DNA from: an uncultured Acidobacteriota bacterium
Lineage (GTDB): Bacteria; Acidobacteriota; Thermoanaerobaculia; Gp7-AA8
NCBI GenBank assembly: GCA_946887105.1
Contig: CAMPKJ010000012.1
Coordinates: forward strand, 1-40,981
DNA: 40,981 bases
Direction of reading: 5' to 3'
The translations under genes and the position numbers were made by a program. Below, piece by piece: positions 1 to 8,434 of this stretch (within the stretch, counting starts at the first letter, position 1; the number at the start of each line of letters is the position of its first letter). The notes beneath the pieces are model-generated. The model did not search any database. It saw only the letters and a list, made by a program, of their open reading frames with translations, and had not been told where the DNA came from.

Positions 1-1
1 A

Positions 2-103
2 CCGGAGTGGCCGCAGTTCATGCGCGGCTGCATCCGCTATCGCGAGTCGCTCGACACGCAGGCGCCGCACGCGCCGCGCACGCCGAAAGAATTCGGCGGC
101 TAG
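2..103 (+). CDS. C-terminal tail of an unidentified protein (partial)
   Basis: An open frame runs in from the left edge and ends at TAG 101-103, giving 33 residues that finish with PKEFGG. Codon use has the G/C-rich third positions seen in the neighbouring genes, so it is probably the end of a real gene rather than noise. The stop overlaps the stop of the convergent MerR gene within the four bases CTAG at 100-103. The fragment is too short to assign a family or function. Confidence 0.45.
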   Translation, partial: PEWPQFMRGCIRYRESLDTQAPHAPRTPKEFGG

Positions 104-456
104 ACCTTCAACATCTCCAGCAGCTCGCGCAGTTCGCGTTTCACTTTGTCGAGCGATCCTCGCGGTTGCGGTTCGGAGGTCGCGGCCGCGGGCGGGGCGA
201 CTTCGAGCGCGTCGGTCTCCAGCTTTTTCTTCGCGCCGGCGATCGTGAAGCCTTCCTTGTAGAGCAGCTCCTTGATGCGCAGGATGACCTCGAGCTCGCG
301 TTTCGTGTAGAGGCGCTGGCCGCCGCCGCTCTTGTTCGGCGAGAGCTGCGGGAACTCGGTCTCCCAATAGCGCAGGACGTACGGCTGGAGGTCTGCCATC
401 TTGCAGACCTCACCGATCTTGTAGAGCTTTTCCTCTTCCGCGGCCGCGCGCGCCAT
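100..456 (-). CDS. MerR family transcriptional regulator
   Basis: A 118-residue protein with a MerR-type winged helix-turn-helix at about residues 11-80: YKIGEVCKMADLQPYVLRYW, then the wing with GGGQRLYTKRELEVI and a helix ending in FTIAGAKKKL. The rest is a short Ala/Pro linker and a C-terminal amphipathic helix that probably dimerises the protein. There is no Cys-rich metal-binding loop or large ligand domain, so this is a short MerR of the kind often seen in Acidobacteriota and Myxococcota, and its effector cannot be read from sequence. It is the last gene of the leftward LPS cluster, 8 nt after waaF, but it also has its own perfect TATAAT 7 nt before the ATG. It could therefore be expressed separately. 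Whether it controls the LPS genes is unknown. Confidence 0.9.
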   Translation of the reverse strand: MARAAAEEEKLYKIGEVCKMADLQPYVLRYWETEFPQLSPNKSGGGQRLYTKRELEVILRIKELLYKEGFTIAGAKKKLETDALEVAPPAAATSEPQPRGSLDKVKRELRELLEMLKV

Positions 457-463
457 CGAGCCG

Positions 464-469
464 ATTATA
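464..469 (-). promoter_or_regulatory. TATAAT -10 box before the MerR gene
   Basis: On the minus strand a perfect TATAAT (464-469) overlaps the waaF stop codon and lies 7 nt before the MerR ATG. There is no Shine-Dalgarno sequence and no recognisable -35. The spacing suits a leaderless or almost leaderless transcript. Confidence 0.55.
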
Positions 470-1502
470 GGCGGACGTGCGGCTCGGAAACGTCGGCCGC
501 CGGACGTTCGATGGCCTCGAACATCCCCACCGCCGCGGTGAACACCTCATCCACCGACACCTCGGCCATGCAGCGGTGGTGTCCGAGCGGACATTCGCGC
601 TGGTAGCACGGCTGGCAGGCCAGCGTGCGGCGGACGACGCGCGTTGCGCCAGGAATGACGGTGCGCTCCGGATCGGTCGGGCCGAAGATCGAGACCGACG
701 GCACGGCCAGCGCGGTGGCGACGTGCAGCGGGCCGCTGTCATTCGTGATCACCGCCGCGCACTGCGAGATCGCCGCCGCGAGCTCGAGCACGTCGCCGTC
801 GTGTCCCACCATCGGCACTCCGTTGCACGTCGTGGCGATGTGCTCGGCCTGATCCTTCTCGCGCGGACTGGTGAGCAGCACGACGTCGAATCCGTCGCGG
901 CGCAGCCGTTTGATGACGTCAACGTATGCGGCGTCGCCCCAGTGTTTGGCGCGTCCGTACAGACCGCCGGGATGAATGCCGATCACCGGCCGGTCGAGGT
1001 GCATGCCGATGTTCAGGAGGCGCCGCCGTCCGCGTTCGTGCACGGACTGGGGAAGTTTGATGGTGGGGAGGTCGTCGACGACGCGCGTGGCGCCGAGGGC
1101 GGTCAGGAGGTTGGTGTAGTCATCGAGCTGATGGCCGCGTTTTTCGGGACGGGCCACCGGATGCGTGAGCAGCAAGCCGCGCCAGTCGCTCGGATAGCCC
1201 CAGCGCTCGTCGATGCCGGCGGCGAACGTCACCGCGGCCGCGCGGAAGGAGTTCGGCAGGATGATCGCGCGGCGGAATCCGCCGGCACGCAGGGAGGCGA
1301 TTCGCTGTCGCGTACTGCTCTTCCAGGCCACCACCTGCTTGAACACGCCGGTGGTCTCGAGCAGCGTGGCCACGTTTGCGGGAGCCGCAACAGCGATCCC
1401 GCCCTCGGCCCGGAAGCGGTGCTGCAGCGCTTTGAACGTAGGGAGAGCGAGAACGTTGTCCCCAACCCAGTTGAGGCCGATCACTACCGTTTCACACATC
1501 AT
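465..1502 (-). CDS. waaF: ADP-heptose:LPS heptosyltransferase (GT9 family)
   Basis: A 345-residue glycosyltransferase family 9 protein that transfers L-glycero-D-manno-heptose from ADP-heptose to the growing LPS inner core at the cytoplasmic face of the inner membrane. It opens with VVIGLNWVGDNVLALPTFKA, the N-terminal acceptor-side signature. Mid-protein HPGGLYGRAKHW and late TNDSGPLHVATAL followed by IFGPTDPERT are the nucleotide-sugar binding motifs. The frame is open upstream, but I chose the tandem ATGATG at 1502/1499 because it starts just before the conserved N-terminal strand and overlaps the end of the lpxK-lpxL gene, as expected in a coupled operon. The family match is secure. Calling it heptosyltransferase II (WaaF) rather than I (WaaC) or a paralogue is less certain. 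Confidence 0.85.
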   Translation of the reverse strand: MMCETVVIGLNWVGDNVLALPTFKALQHRFRAEGGIAVAAPANVATLLETTGVFKQVVAWKSSTRQRIASLRAGGFRRAIILPNSFRAAAVTFAAGIDERWGYPSDWRGLLLTHPVARPEKRGHQLDDYTNLLTALGATRVVDDLPTIKLPQSVHERGRRRLLNIGMHLDRPVIGIHPGGLYGRAKHWGDAAYVDVIKRLRRDGFDVVLLTSPREKDQAEHIATTCNGVPMVGHDGDVLELAAAISQCAAVITNDSGPLHVATALAVPSVSIFGPTDPERTVIPGATRVVRRTLACQPCYQRECPLGHHRCMAEVSVDEVFTAAVGMFEAIERPAADVSEPHVRL

Positions 1503-3249
1503 GGTGTTGGGATTCTCCCGTCCCTTTCCAGCGATCGTGCATCCAGAGCCAGAGCTCGGGACGGCCGGCAATCCAGCGCGAGATCACGTCGTTCATGTGC
1601 CGGGTCAGCCTCTCCGCGCCGTTTTCGTCATCCGCAAAATGGGAGGCATCGATCGACGAGATGCACTCGATGCGATACCTGAGGCCGTCCGGGATGCAAA
1701 AAGCGAACACAATCGTCGCGCCAGCCCGGATGGCCATCTTGGCGGGCGTCGGAGTGGTCCACGCGGGACGGTCGAGAAAGGGCACCAGAATGCCTTCGCG
1801 CGGCTGCACGGCCTGATCGGTGAGCAGGACCAGCACGGCGTTCTCCGCCAGCCCGCGCAAGAGGATGCGAGCGGCGCGGCGGCGGTCGACGATCTCGGCG
1901 CCGGTCTTCTCGCGCAGCTTCTGCAGGTCGCGCTCGAGCAGCTCGTTGTCGAGCGGACGGGCCACGGTGCGGACGTCGTCGACGCGCGCCATCAGCGCCA
2001 GGCCGCCCACTTCCCAGCTGCCCCAGTGCGCGCTGATCATGATCGTGCCCTTGCCGCGGGCGATGCCTTCGTCGATCAGATGGCCGTTGACGAAGTCGCA
2101 GCGCTCGGCGATCTCTTCGAGCGAGAGGTTCTGGACGCGCACGTAGACCAGCATCTCCCGGCCGAAGTGCCGCCAGCATTCGTCGAGGACGGCGCGCAGC
2201 GAAGCGGCGTCGCGATCGGGAAACGTGCGGCGGAGATTGCGCATGGCCAGACGGTCGCGGCCGCGCAGGATCTTCGAAGCGAATGTGCCGAGGCGTGCGC
2301 CCCAGCGGCGCAGGCGCTCTTCGTCCATCGAGCTCACCGCACGCGCCACGAGCCGGTACGCGATGTACTCGACGCGCTGCACGAACGCGCTCTTGCGTTT
2401 CCTGCGGCGGCGTTCGGGAGGCGGTGTCGCGGCGCCCGCGACCTGCGCGATCTGGTCGAGCACGTCTTGCGGCATCACGAACTCGGCGCCGATGACGGCC
2501 ACAGGGACATCGATCTTGACGGCATCTTTCTCTGTTGTGACGAGCGTGGCCCCGTTCGCGTCGCGCTGGAGTCGCGCGAGGTCCGCGGGAGTGTAGCGAT
2601 GATGGTCGGGAAAGCCTCTGGTTCCGGCGAGGTCGAGTCCGGCATCGCGCAGCGAGGCGAAGAACTGCTCGTCGTCGGCCAGCCCGGCAAACGCAAACAG
2701 CGGCTTGCCGCGCAACTCTTCCGGGATGTGCTGGCGGAGCCGGCGTGGCACGACCGCGTGGGCGTGCTGCAGCGCGGAGCGCCCTTCGCGGTAGAAGCGC
2801 GCCGGCGTGTCGATCACCAGATCGAAATCGCGATGCAGCTGCAGGTGCTGAAAGCCGTCGTCCAGCACGAATACATCGCAATCATAACCGGCCGCATTTT
2901 CGTAACGATTTGAACCAACGAATACGTCGGCATTAGTCGAATATTTAATGAGTACTGGCTCATCGCCATATTTAGCGGCGTCATTTGACGCAACGATTCC
3001 TGTATACGATCGATCGCCGCGTCCATAGCCGCGTGTCAGCACGGCCACGCGCAGCCCGTGTTTCGCGAGATCGCGGCAAACGGCGATCACGGCCGGAGTC
3101 TTTCCCGCTCCTCCCGCGGCGATGTTGCCGATCGAGATCACCGGCCGGTGCAGCCGTTTCGCGCGCAGCACGCCGGCGCGATAGAGAGCGCGGCGGGCGC
3201 GGTTGATGGCGCGGTAGAGCAGTTCGAAAGGCTTCAGCAGCAGCGTCAC
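1492..3249 (-). CDS. Fused tetraacyldisaccharide 4'-kinase (LpxK) and lipid A late acyltransferase (LpxL-like)
   Basis: A single 585-residue frame holding two lipid A enzymes. Residues 1 to about 270 are LpxK, which phosphorylates the 4' position of the tetraacyldisaccharide. It shows SIGNIAAGGAGKTP (Walker A), LTRGYGRG, VLDDGFQHLQ and TTEKDAVK. A basic Pro/Arg linker (about 271-288) leads to an LpxL/HtrB-type acyltransferase (about 289-585) with the HX4E catalytic motif in SAHWGSWEVGG (His ~408, Glu ~413) and a closing LWMHDRWK. Both halves keep their key motifs. The LpxK half is shorter than the usual ~330 residues. The start is GTG at 3249, whose GTGA overlaps the waaA stop. A stretch near 2881-3000, within the LpxK half, is only about 44% G+C. 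Confidence 0.9.
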   Translation of the reverse strand: MTLLLKPFELLYRAINRARRALYRAGVLRAKRLHRPVISIGNIAAGGAGKTPAVIAVCRDLAKHGLRVAVLTRGYGRGDRSYTGIVASNDAAKYGDEPVLIKYSTNADVFVGSNRYENAAGYDCDVFVLDDGFQHLQLHRDFDLVIDTPARFYREGRSALQHAHAVVPRRLRQHIPEELRGKPLFAFAGLADDEQFFASLRDAGLDLAGTRGFPDHHRYTPADLARLQRDANGATLVTTEKDAVKIDVPVAVIGAEFVMPQDVLDQIAQVAGAATPPPERRRRKRKSAFVQRVEYIAYRLVARAVSSMDEERLRRWGARLGTFASKILRGRDRLAMRNLRRTFPDRDAASLRAVLDECWRHFGREMLVYVRVQNLSLEEIAERCDFVNGHLIDEGIARGKGTIMISAHWGSWEVGGLALMARVDDVRTVARPLDNELLERDLQKLREKTGAEIVDRRRAARILLRGLAENAVLVLLTDQAVQPREGILVPFLDRPAWTTPTPAKMAIRAGATIVFAFCIPDGLRYRIECISSIDASHFADDENGAERLTRHMNDVISRWIAGRPELWLWMHDRWKGTGESQHHDV

Positions 3250-4505
3250 GCCATCAACTCGACGATCCGGCGCGCCGTCCTCTCGGACGCGCCGCGGTTT
3301 TGCAGCACGGTCTTGCGCGCGCGCTCGCCCCATTGATTGCGCAGGTTGGTGTTGTCGAGCATCGTGCCGACGAACTCGAGCACCTCGCCGGCGTCGCGCA
3401 CCTCCGCCGCGGCGTCATTGCGGAGGAAGACCTGCGCGATCTCGCGGAAGTTCGACATCGACGGCCCGAAGCAGACCGGCACGCCTGACGCCGCCGGCTC
3501 GATCGGATTGTGGCCGCCCTTCGGAACGAGCGTGCCGCCGATGAACGCCACGGCGGCATAGCGATAGATGCGCGCCAGCTCGCCGAACGTGTCGAGGAGC
3601 AGCACGTCGGCCTGTGGGACGGGCCGGTCGGCATCGAGCTCCGTACGCCGCACGAAGCGGACCGGCGAGGTGGCCAGCAGGGCGGCCACCAGCTCGAAAC
3701 GCTCCGGCTTGCGCGGCGCGATCACCACGAACGCATCGTGCTCGGCCAGCACGCGCTCCACTTGCGGGAGCAGCATCTCGTCTTCGCCTTCCATGGTCGA
3801 GCCGAGCACGACCACTTTCCGTCCCGCGAACAGCGTCTCCAGCACCGGCCCGATCTCCAACGGCGCCTGGTCCGGCTCATAGTCGAACTTCACGTTGCCG
3901 CTGATCTCCACGATGTCCGAAGGCGCGCCGATGGCCACGAAGCGGTCGCGATCCGTGTCCTCGCGCGCCAGGATCCGGTCGTACTTCCGCAAGACGCTGC
4001 CCACCACCATCCGGAACGCGCGGTACCGCGGCAGCGAGCGATCCGAGATGCGCCCGTTGGCCAGAATCAGCCGCAGGCCGCGTTGGCGCGCGATGCGGGT
4101 CACGTTCGGCCAGATCTCGGTCTCCAGCGTTGCGAAGACGCGCGGGCGGTGATGATCGAGAAAGCGCCGTACGGAAAACGCGAAGTCGAACGGAAAGTAC
4201 GTGACGGTCGCGTCGGGATAGAGCCGCCGCGCCTGCGCCTGTCCCGTCAGCGTCGTGGTCGTGAAGACGATCGACGTCTGCGGCCGCAGTTCACGGATCT
4301 TCGCCACCACCGGCTGGGCAGCGAGCGCCTCGCCGACCGACACGGCGTGAATCCAGAGGTCATGCTCCTCGGCGCGCGATTTGTAGAAGCCCAGCCGCTC
4401 CGGAAAGTTCCTCAGGTACTTCCCGCGCAGCACGCCCGTGAGCAGAAAGTACGGCAGAGCCAGGAGGAGTACGAGGTAGAGAAGAACCTCGTAGAGGACG
4501 TACAT
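3246..4505 (-). CDS. waaA: 3-deoxy-D-manno-octulosonic acid (Kdo) transferase
   Basis: A 419-residue membrane-anchored transferase that adds Kdo from CMP-Kdo to the lipid A precursor. Residues 1-25 form one hydrophobic anchor. The N-terminal Rossmann domain shows WIHAVSVGEALAAQPVVAKI and FATLETEIWPN (the catalytic Glu region of WaaA), and the C-terminal GT-B domain shows AFIGGTLVPKGGHNPIEPAA. Length and motif order match the family. It heads the leftward cluster, so Kdo transfer, 4'-phosphorylation, late acylation and heptose addition are encoded one after another. It has no clear Shine-Dalgarno sequence but has TATGAT 8 nt before the ATG. It is divergent from hflX across only 66 bp. Whether it is mono- or bifunctional in Kdo addition cannot be read here. 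Confidence 0.93.
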   Translation of the reverse strand: MYVLYEVLLYLVLLLALPYFLLTGVLRGKYLRNFPERLGFYKSRAEEHDLWIHAVSVGEALAAQPVVAKIRELRPQTSIVFTTTTLTGQAQARRLYPDATVTYFPFDFAFSVRRFLDHHRPRVFATLETEIWPNVTRIARQRGLRLILANGRISDRSLPRYRAFRMVVGSVLRKYDRILAREDTDRDRFVAIGAPSDIVEISGNVKFDYEPDQAPLEIGPVLETLFAGRKVVVLGSTMEGEDEMLLPQVERVLAEHDAFVVIAPRKPERFELVAALLATSPVRFVRRTELDADRPVPQADVLLLDTFGELARIYRYAAVAFIGGTLVPKGGHNPIEPAASGVPVCFGPSMSNFREIAQVFLRNDAAAEVRDAGEVLEFVGTMLDNTNLRNQWGERARKTVLQNRGASERTARRIVELMA

Positions 4506-4513
4506 GGGCGCGA

Positions 4514-4519
4514 ATCATA
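4514..4519 (-). promoter_or_regulatory. TATGAT -10 box before waaA
   Basis: TATGAT on the minus strand, 8 nt before the waaA ATG, with no Shine-Dalgarno sequence between them. It is the likely start of the LPS operon transcript, with a leader of at most a few bases. Confidence 0.5.
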
Positions 4520-4571
4520 CGACGCGCGCGGAAACACCCCTCCCTGTATAGTTGTTGCGCACAACGCAAAG

Positions 4572-5846
4572 ATGGAAAACGTCATCGCCGTCGGGTTGAT
4601 CCTTCCGGAAGTCACCAGGAGCACCGCCGAGGAGCATCTCCAGGAGCTCGTGAAGCTGATCGAAAGCGCGGGAGCGCACGTCGCCTCCACGCTGCTCAGC
4701 AAGCGCAACGCGCCCGATCCGGCCCTGTACGTCGGCAAGGGAAAGGCGGAGGAGATCCATCAGCTCGCCAAAGAACACGGCGCCCAGCTGATCATCTTCG
4801 ACGACGACCTCACGCCCGCGCAGGTGCGCAATCTCGAGAAGCTCATGGGGCCGGAGATCCGCGTGATCGATCGCAGCGGCTTGATCCTGGACATCTTCGA
4901 TCGCCGCGCGCGGACGCGGGAAGCGCGTACGCAGGTCGAGCTCGCGCAGATGGAGTACATGCTTCCGCGCCTCAAGCGCGCCTGGTCGCACCTGGAGCGG
5001 CAGGGCGGCAGCAGCGGTACGGGCGGCTCCGGCGGCGGCGCGCGCCGCGGGGTCGGTGAAACGCAGCTCGAGCTCGACCGCCGCATCGTGCGCACACGCA
5101 TCGCGCGCCTGAAGGAAGAGCTGCAGAAGATCGAGAAGCAGCGCGACACGCAGCGCAAGGCGCGCGGCGCGGCGTTCACGGTGGCGCTGGTCGGCTACAC
5201 GAACGCCGGCAAGTCGACCATGTTCAACCGCCTCACGCGCGGCGAAGCCGTGGCCGTCGATCAGCTCTTCGCCACGCTCGACTCGAAGTCGCAGAAGCTC
5301 GCCGCCGAGATGCCGCGCGAGACCGTGGTCATCGACACGGTCGGCTTCATCCGCAAACTGCCGCACCATCTGGTGGCCTCGTTCCGCTCCACGATGGAGG
5401 AGGCGGTCTCGGCCGATCTGGTCCTGCACGTGATCGACGCCAGCCATCCGCAGCACGGCGAGCAGCGCGAGATCGGCGAGCAGGTCCTGACCGAGCTCGG
5501 CGTCGATCTCGCGAAGGTGATCGACGTCTACAACAAAGCGGATCGCGTCGACGAGCACTTCGACGTCCGCCGCCGCAACTCCGTGGTCGTCTCCGCGCTG
5601 ACCGGAGAGAACATCGACAAGCTGATCGAGCTGATCCGCGATCGCGAACGCGCCGGCGGCGAGCTCCTGCATCTCGAGATCCCGCACGCCGAATCCCGCC
5701 TGCTCGCGAAACTGCACGAAGTCGCCGAGGTCCACGAAACGCGCAACAACGACGAAGGAGTCATCGTGACGGCGTGGGTGCCGCATGATTCCGTGCATCT
5801 GTTCGCGGCGTTTGTGCAGAGTGCGCGGCAACGACGGTCGGCGTAG
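4572..5846 (+). CDS. hflX: GTPase HflX
   Basis: A 424-residue ribosome-associated GTPase that rescues or splits stalled ribosomes. The N-terminal HflX domain has YVGKGKAEEIH and IIFDDDLTPAQVRNLEK, followed by a Gly-rich loop with RRGVGETQLELDRR and a coiled-coil arm. The G domain starts at about residue 200 with G1 GYTNAGKSTMFN, G3 DTVGFIRKLPH and G4 NKAD. I chose ATG 4572 because homologues begin just before the GLILPE-like strand. The open frame upstream runs antisense into waaA and is not coding. TATAGT at 4547-4552 is a possible -10, 19 nt before the ATG. The gene opens a long rightward run that continues through the heme genes. Confidence 0.95.
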   Translation: MENVIAVGLILPEVTRSTAEEHLQELVKLIESAGAHVASTLLSKRNAPDPALYVGKGKAEEIHQLAKEHGAQLIIFDDDLTPAQVRNLEKLMGPEIRVIDRSGLILDIFDRRARTREARTQVELAQMEYMLPRLKRAWSHLERQGGSSGTGGSGGGARRGVGETQLELDRRIVRTRIARLKEELQKIEKQRDTQRKARGAAFTVALVGYTNAGKSTMFNRLTRGEAVAVDQLFATLDSKSQKLAAEMPRETVVIDTVGFIRKLPHHLVASFRSTMEEAVSADLVLHVIDASHPQHGEQREIGEQVLTELGVDLAKVIDVYNKADRVDEHFDVRRRNSVVVSALTGENIDKLIELIRDRERAGGELLHLEIPHAESRLLAKLHEVAEVHETRNNDEGVIVTAWVPHDSVHLFAAFVQSARQRRSA

Positions 5847-5862
5847 AGAAGGCGTTGGGCCC

Positions 5863-6357
5863 ATGAACATCCGCCCCGCGGCGCCGTCCGATCGCGAACG
5901 CATCCGCGAGATTCTCGTGGCCACGGCGCGCTTCACGCGGCAGGAGGTCGGGTGGGCGATGGAGCTCGTCGATCTGACGCTCGACCTTCCGGAGACGCGC
6001 GAGTACTCGGTCTACGTTCTCGAGGAGCCGGAGAGCGGGCCGAATCGCATGGTGCAGGGGTATGTCTGTTTTGCGCCGACGCCGCTCACCGAGGGCGTGT
6101 ACGATTTGTACTGGATCGCGGTCGATCCGAAGCAGCAGGGACAGGGCTTCGGGCAGGTGCTGTTGCGATTCGTGGAGAACGAAGTGCGGCGCCAGTCGGG
6201 GCGCATGCTGCTCATCGAGACGTCGTCGAAACGCAGCTACGCGCCGACCATCCGCTTCTATCAGCGCGCCGGATATCGCGAGATCTCGCGCATCAAGGAT
6301 TTCTACAGAATCGAAGACGACAAAGTCGTGTTCAGCAAACAGCTGACGGCGCCCTGA
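5863..6357 (+). CDS. GNAT family N-acetyltransferase
   Basis: A 164-residue single-domain Gcn5-related acetyltransferase. The acetyl-CoA loop is visible as AVDPKQQGQGFGQVLL (the Q/RxxGxG/A motif), preceded by the strand LYWIAVDP and followed by YAPTIRFYQRAGYREISRIKDFY, the usual C-terminal motif. ATG 5863 is preceded by an AGAGAAGG-like Shine-Dalgarno sequence at 5846-5853 and follows the hflX stop by 16 nt. The acetyl acceptor (small molecule, peptide or protein N-terminus) cannot be predicted. A short gap follows before the HemX-like gene, so it probably shares that transcript. Confidence 0.88.
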   Translation: MNIRPAAPSDRERIREILVATARFTRQEVGWAMELVDLTLDLPETREYSVYVLEEPESGPNRMVQGYVCFAPTPLTEGVYDLYWIAVDPKQQGQGFGQVLLRFVENEVRRQSGRMLLIETSSKRSYAPTIRFYQRAGYREISRIKDFYRIEDDKVVFSKQLTAP

Positions 6358-6366
6358 CTTCACACC

Positions 6367-7164
6367 ATGAACCTCGCCCTCTCCGACACGCTCTACCTGG
6401 CCCTGGGCTGCTACGCCCTCGGCACGCTGGCGGCGCTGCTGTCGTTGTTCGTGCGTGAGAAGCGGCTCCAGCACACCGGACTGATCCTGATGATCGCCGG
6501 CTTCGTCGCGCATACCATCTGGATCGGAACCATCTGCGCGGCCACGGGACATCCGCCGATCACCAACCTCCCCGAGTCCCTCAGCTTCGTGGCCTGGCTG
6601 GTCTTCGCCATCGAGCTCGCGCTCTGGATCCGCTACCGCGTCTACGCGGCCTCGTTCTTCGTCTATCCGCTGGTGCTGCTGATGCTCACCGTCTCGGCGG
6701 TGATCGGCGAGCAGTTCAAAGTGCTCGATCCGGGCCTGCGCTCGAACCTCTTCACCACGCACCTGCTGCTCTCGACCGTCGGCGTGGCGGGACTGCTGAT
6801 CGGACTCGCGTTCGGCCTGCTCGCGCTGCTCCAGGACCGCGCGCTGAAACGCAAGACGCGCGGGCCGCTGTGGGACTGGATCCCCAGTCTCGACGTCTGC
6901 AAGACGCTCAGCTACCGCGCGTTGGCGATCGGCTTCAGCATCTACACGCTCGGACTGATCGCGGGCGTGTTGTGGTCGTATCGCACGCACGCCGGGTTCA
7001 TGGACCTGCGCGTGAAGCAGATCGGCGCGGTGACGGCGTGGGTGCTGTTCGCGGTGCTGCTGCAGTCGTACGTGAACAACACCTATCGCCGGAAGCGGAT
7101 GCTGTTCGTCTCGGCCGGCGCGTTCGTGGCCATTCTGGTGGCCATGCTGGGCATCGACGTATGA
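6367..7164 (+). CDS. HemX/CcsA-like integral membrane protein next to hemA
   Basis: A 265-residue polytopic protein with about eight hydrophobic segments, in the cytochrome c assembly (CcsA/CcmC) superfamily. Position directly before hemA is typical of HemX, which in other bacteria modulates glutamyl-tRNA reductase levels. The region that carries the tryptophan-rich heme-handling WWD motif in true CcsA proteins reads FMDLRVKQIGAVTAWVLF here. It lacks the WG-W-WDPKE signature, while His residues elsewhere (TTHLLL, VAHTIW) remain. This supports a HemX-type role over a cytochrome c synthetase, but that is inference. The gap to the GNAT stop is 9 nt and to hemA 10 nt, so it is co-transcribed with them. 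Confidence 0.85.
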   Translation: MNLALSDTLYLALGCYALGTLAALLSLFVREKRLQHTGLILMIAGFVAHTIWIGTICAATGHPPITNLPESLSFVAWLVFAIELALWIRYRVYAASFFVYPLVLLMLTVSAVIGEQFKVLDPGLRSNLFTTHLLLSTVGVAGLLIGLAFGLLALLQDRALKRKTRGPLWDWIPSLDVCKTLSYRALAIGFSIYTLGLIAGVLWSYRTHAGFMDLRVKQIGAVTAWVLFAVLLQSYVNNTYRRKRMLFVSAGAFVAILVAMLGIDV

Positions 7165-7174
7165 CGGTGCGGCC

Positions 7175-8434
7175 ATGCTGATCCTGGTCGGCCTCAATCA
7201 CCGCACCGCACCGGTGGACGTGCGCGAGCGGCTGAGCGTTTCCGATGCGAAGCTGGAGGAGACCACGCTCTCGCTTCGTTCCATCGAAGGCGTCGAAGGC
7301 GCGGCGGTGCTTTCCACGTGCAATCGCGTCGAGGCCGTCGTCTCCACGAACGATGAGGACGTGATCGCGCAGATCGTCGAATGGATGGCGCAGCGCGCGA
7401 ACAGCGTGCGGACGGAGCTCGAGAAGCATCTCTACGTCATCCGTCACGGCGACGTCGTGAAGCATCTCTTCCGCGTCGCCTCCGGTCTCGACTCGATGAT
7501 CGTCGGCGAGCCGCAGATCGCCGGCCAGTTCAAGAAGGCGTTCGTCGCGGCGCAGCACCTCGACGCGCTCGACACGCTGCTCCTTCAGCTCTATGAAAAC
7601 ACGCTGCGCGTGGCCAAGAAGGTGCGCACCGACACCGGCATCGGCGAGAGCGCGGTGTCGGTGCCGTACGCCGCGGTCGAGCTGGCGAAGAAGATCTTCG
7701 GCGATCTGCGCGGACTGCAGGTGCTGCTCCTCGGCACCGGCGAGATGGGCGAGCTCACCGCCGAGCATCTGCACAGCCAGCAGGTGAAGCAGGTGTTCGT
7801 CGCCAACCGTTCCTACGAGCGCGCGGTCGAGCTGGCGCAGCGCTTCGGCGGAGCGGCGGTGAACTTCGAGTCGTTCGACGAGCACCTCACGCGCTGCGAC
7901 ATCGTCATCGCCTCGACCGCGGCGCCGCACTTCATCATCGAACCGCATCACGCCGCGCGCGCGCTCGAGACGCGCCGCAAACGCAACCTCTTCCTGATCG
8001 ATCTCTCCGTGCCGCGCAACATCCATCCGGCGGTTGCGGAGATCGACGGCGCGTATCTGTACAACGTCGACGACCTGCAGCAGGTCGCCGACGCGAACTT
8101 CGAAAGGCGCCAGGCCAAGGCGCTCGATGCCGAACAGATCGTGCAGCGCGAAGTGGAGGCGTTCCGCAAGCGCCTCGTCGCGCAGGACGCGGTGCCGACC
8201 ATTCTCGAGCTGCAACAACGCCTCGACGACATCCGCGCCGCCGAGCTCGAAAAGTGCCTGCGCAAGATGGGACCGATGACCGCCGAGCAGCGCGCCGCGG
8301 TGGAGATGTTCTCGTCGCAGCTGGTCAACAAGATCCTCCACTATCCGATCCTCGAACTGAAAGAGGCTTCCGAAGAGCCGCAGGAGCGCGAGTCGCTGCG
8401 GCGCACGATCCGGAAGATCTTCGGACTCCGATGA
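7175..8434 (+). CDS. hemA: Glutamyl-tRNA reductase
   Basis: A 419-residue enzyme that reduces glutamyl-tRNA(Glu) to glutamate-1-semialdehyde, the first committed step of C5 tetrapyrrole synthesis. The N-terminal catalytic domain has GLNHRTAPVDVRERL and the active-site cysteine in STCNRVE, then FRVASGLDSMIVGEPQI. The NADPH domain has LLLGTGEMGELTAEHL, and the C-terminal dimerisation helix ends RRTIRKIFGLR. Length and order are normal. Its TGA overlaps the hemC ATG (ATGA at 8431-8434), indicating translational coupling. hemL and hemB are not in this window. Confidence 0.97.
   Translation: MLILVGLNHRTAPVDVRERLSVSDAKLEETTLSLRSIEGVEGAAVLSTCNRVEAVVSTNDEDVIAQIVEWMAQRANSVRTELEKHLYVIRHGDVVKHLFRVASGLDSMIVGEPQIAGQFKKAFVAAQHLDALDTLLLQLYENTLRVAKKVRTDTGIGESAVSVPYAAVELAKKIFGDLRGLQVLLLGTGEMGELTAEHLHSQQVKQVFVANRSYERAVELAQRFGGAAVNFESFDEHLTRCDIVIASTAAPHFIIEPHHAARALETRRKRNLFLIDLSVPRNIHPAVAEIDGAYLYNVDDLQQVADANFERRQAKALDAEQIVQREVEAFRKRLVAQDAVPTILELQQRLDDIRAAELEKCLRKMGPMTAEQRAAVEMFSSQLVNKILHYPILELKEASEEPQERESLRRTIRKIFGLR

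Noticed and set aside
4506..4571. A strong bidirectional promoter between waaA and hflX
   Set aside because: Only -10-like hexamers are visible on each strand. No convincing -35 boxes or operator symmetry, so only the waaA box is listed.
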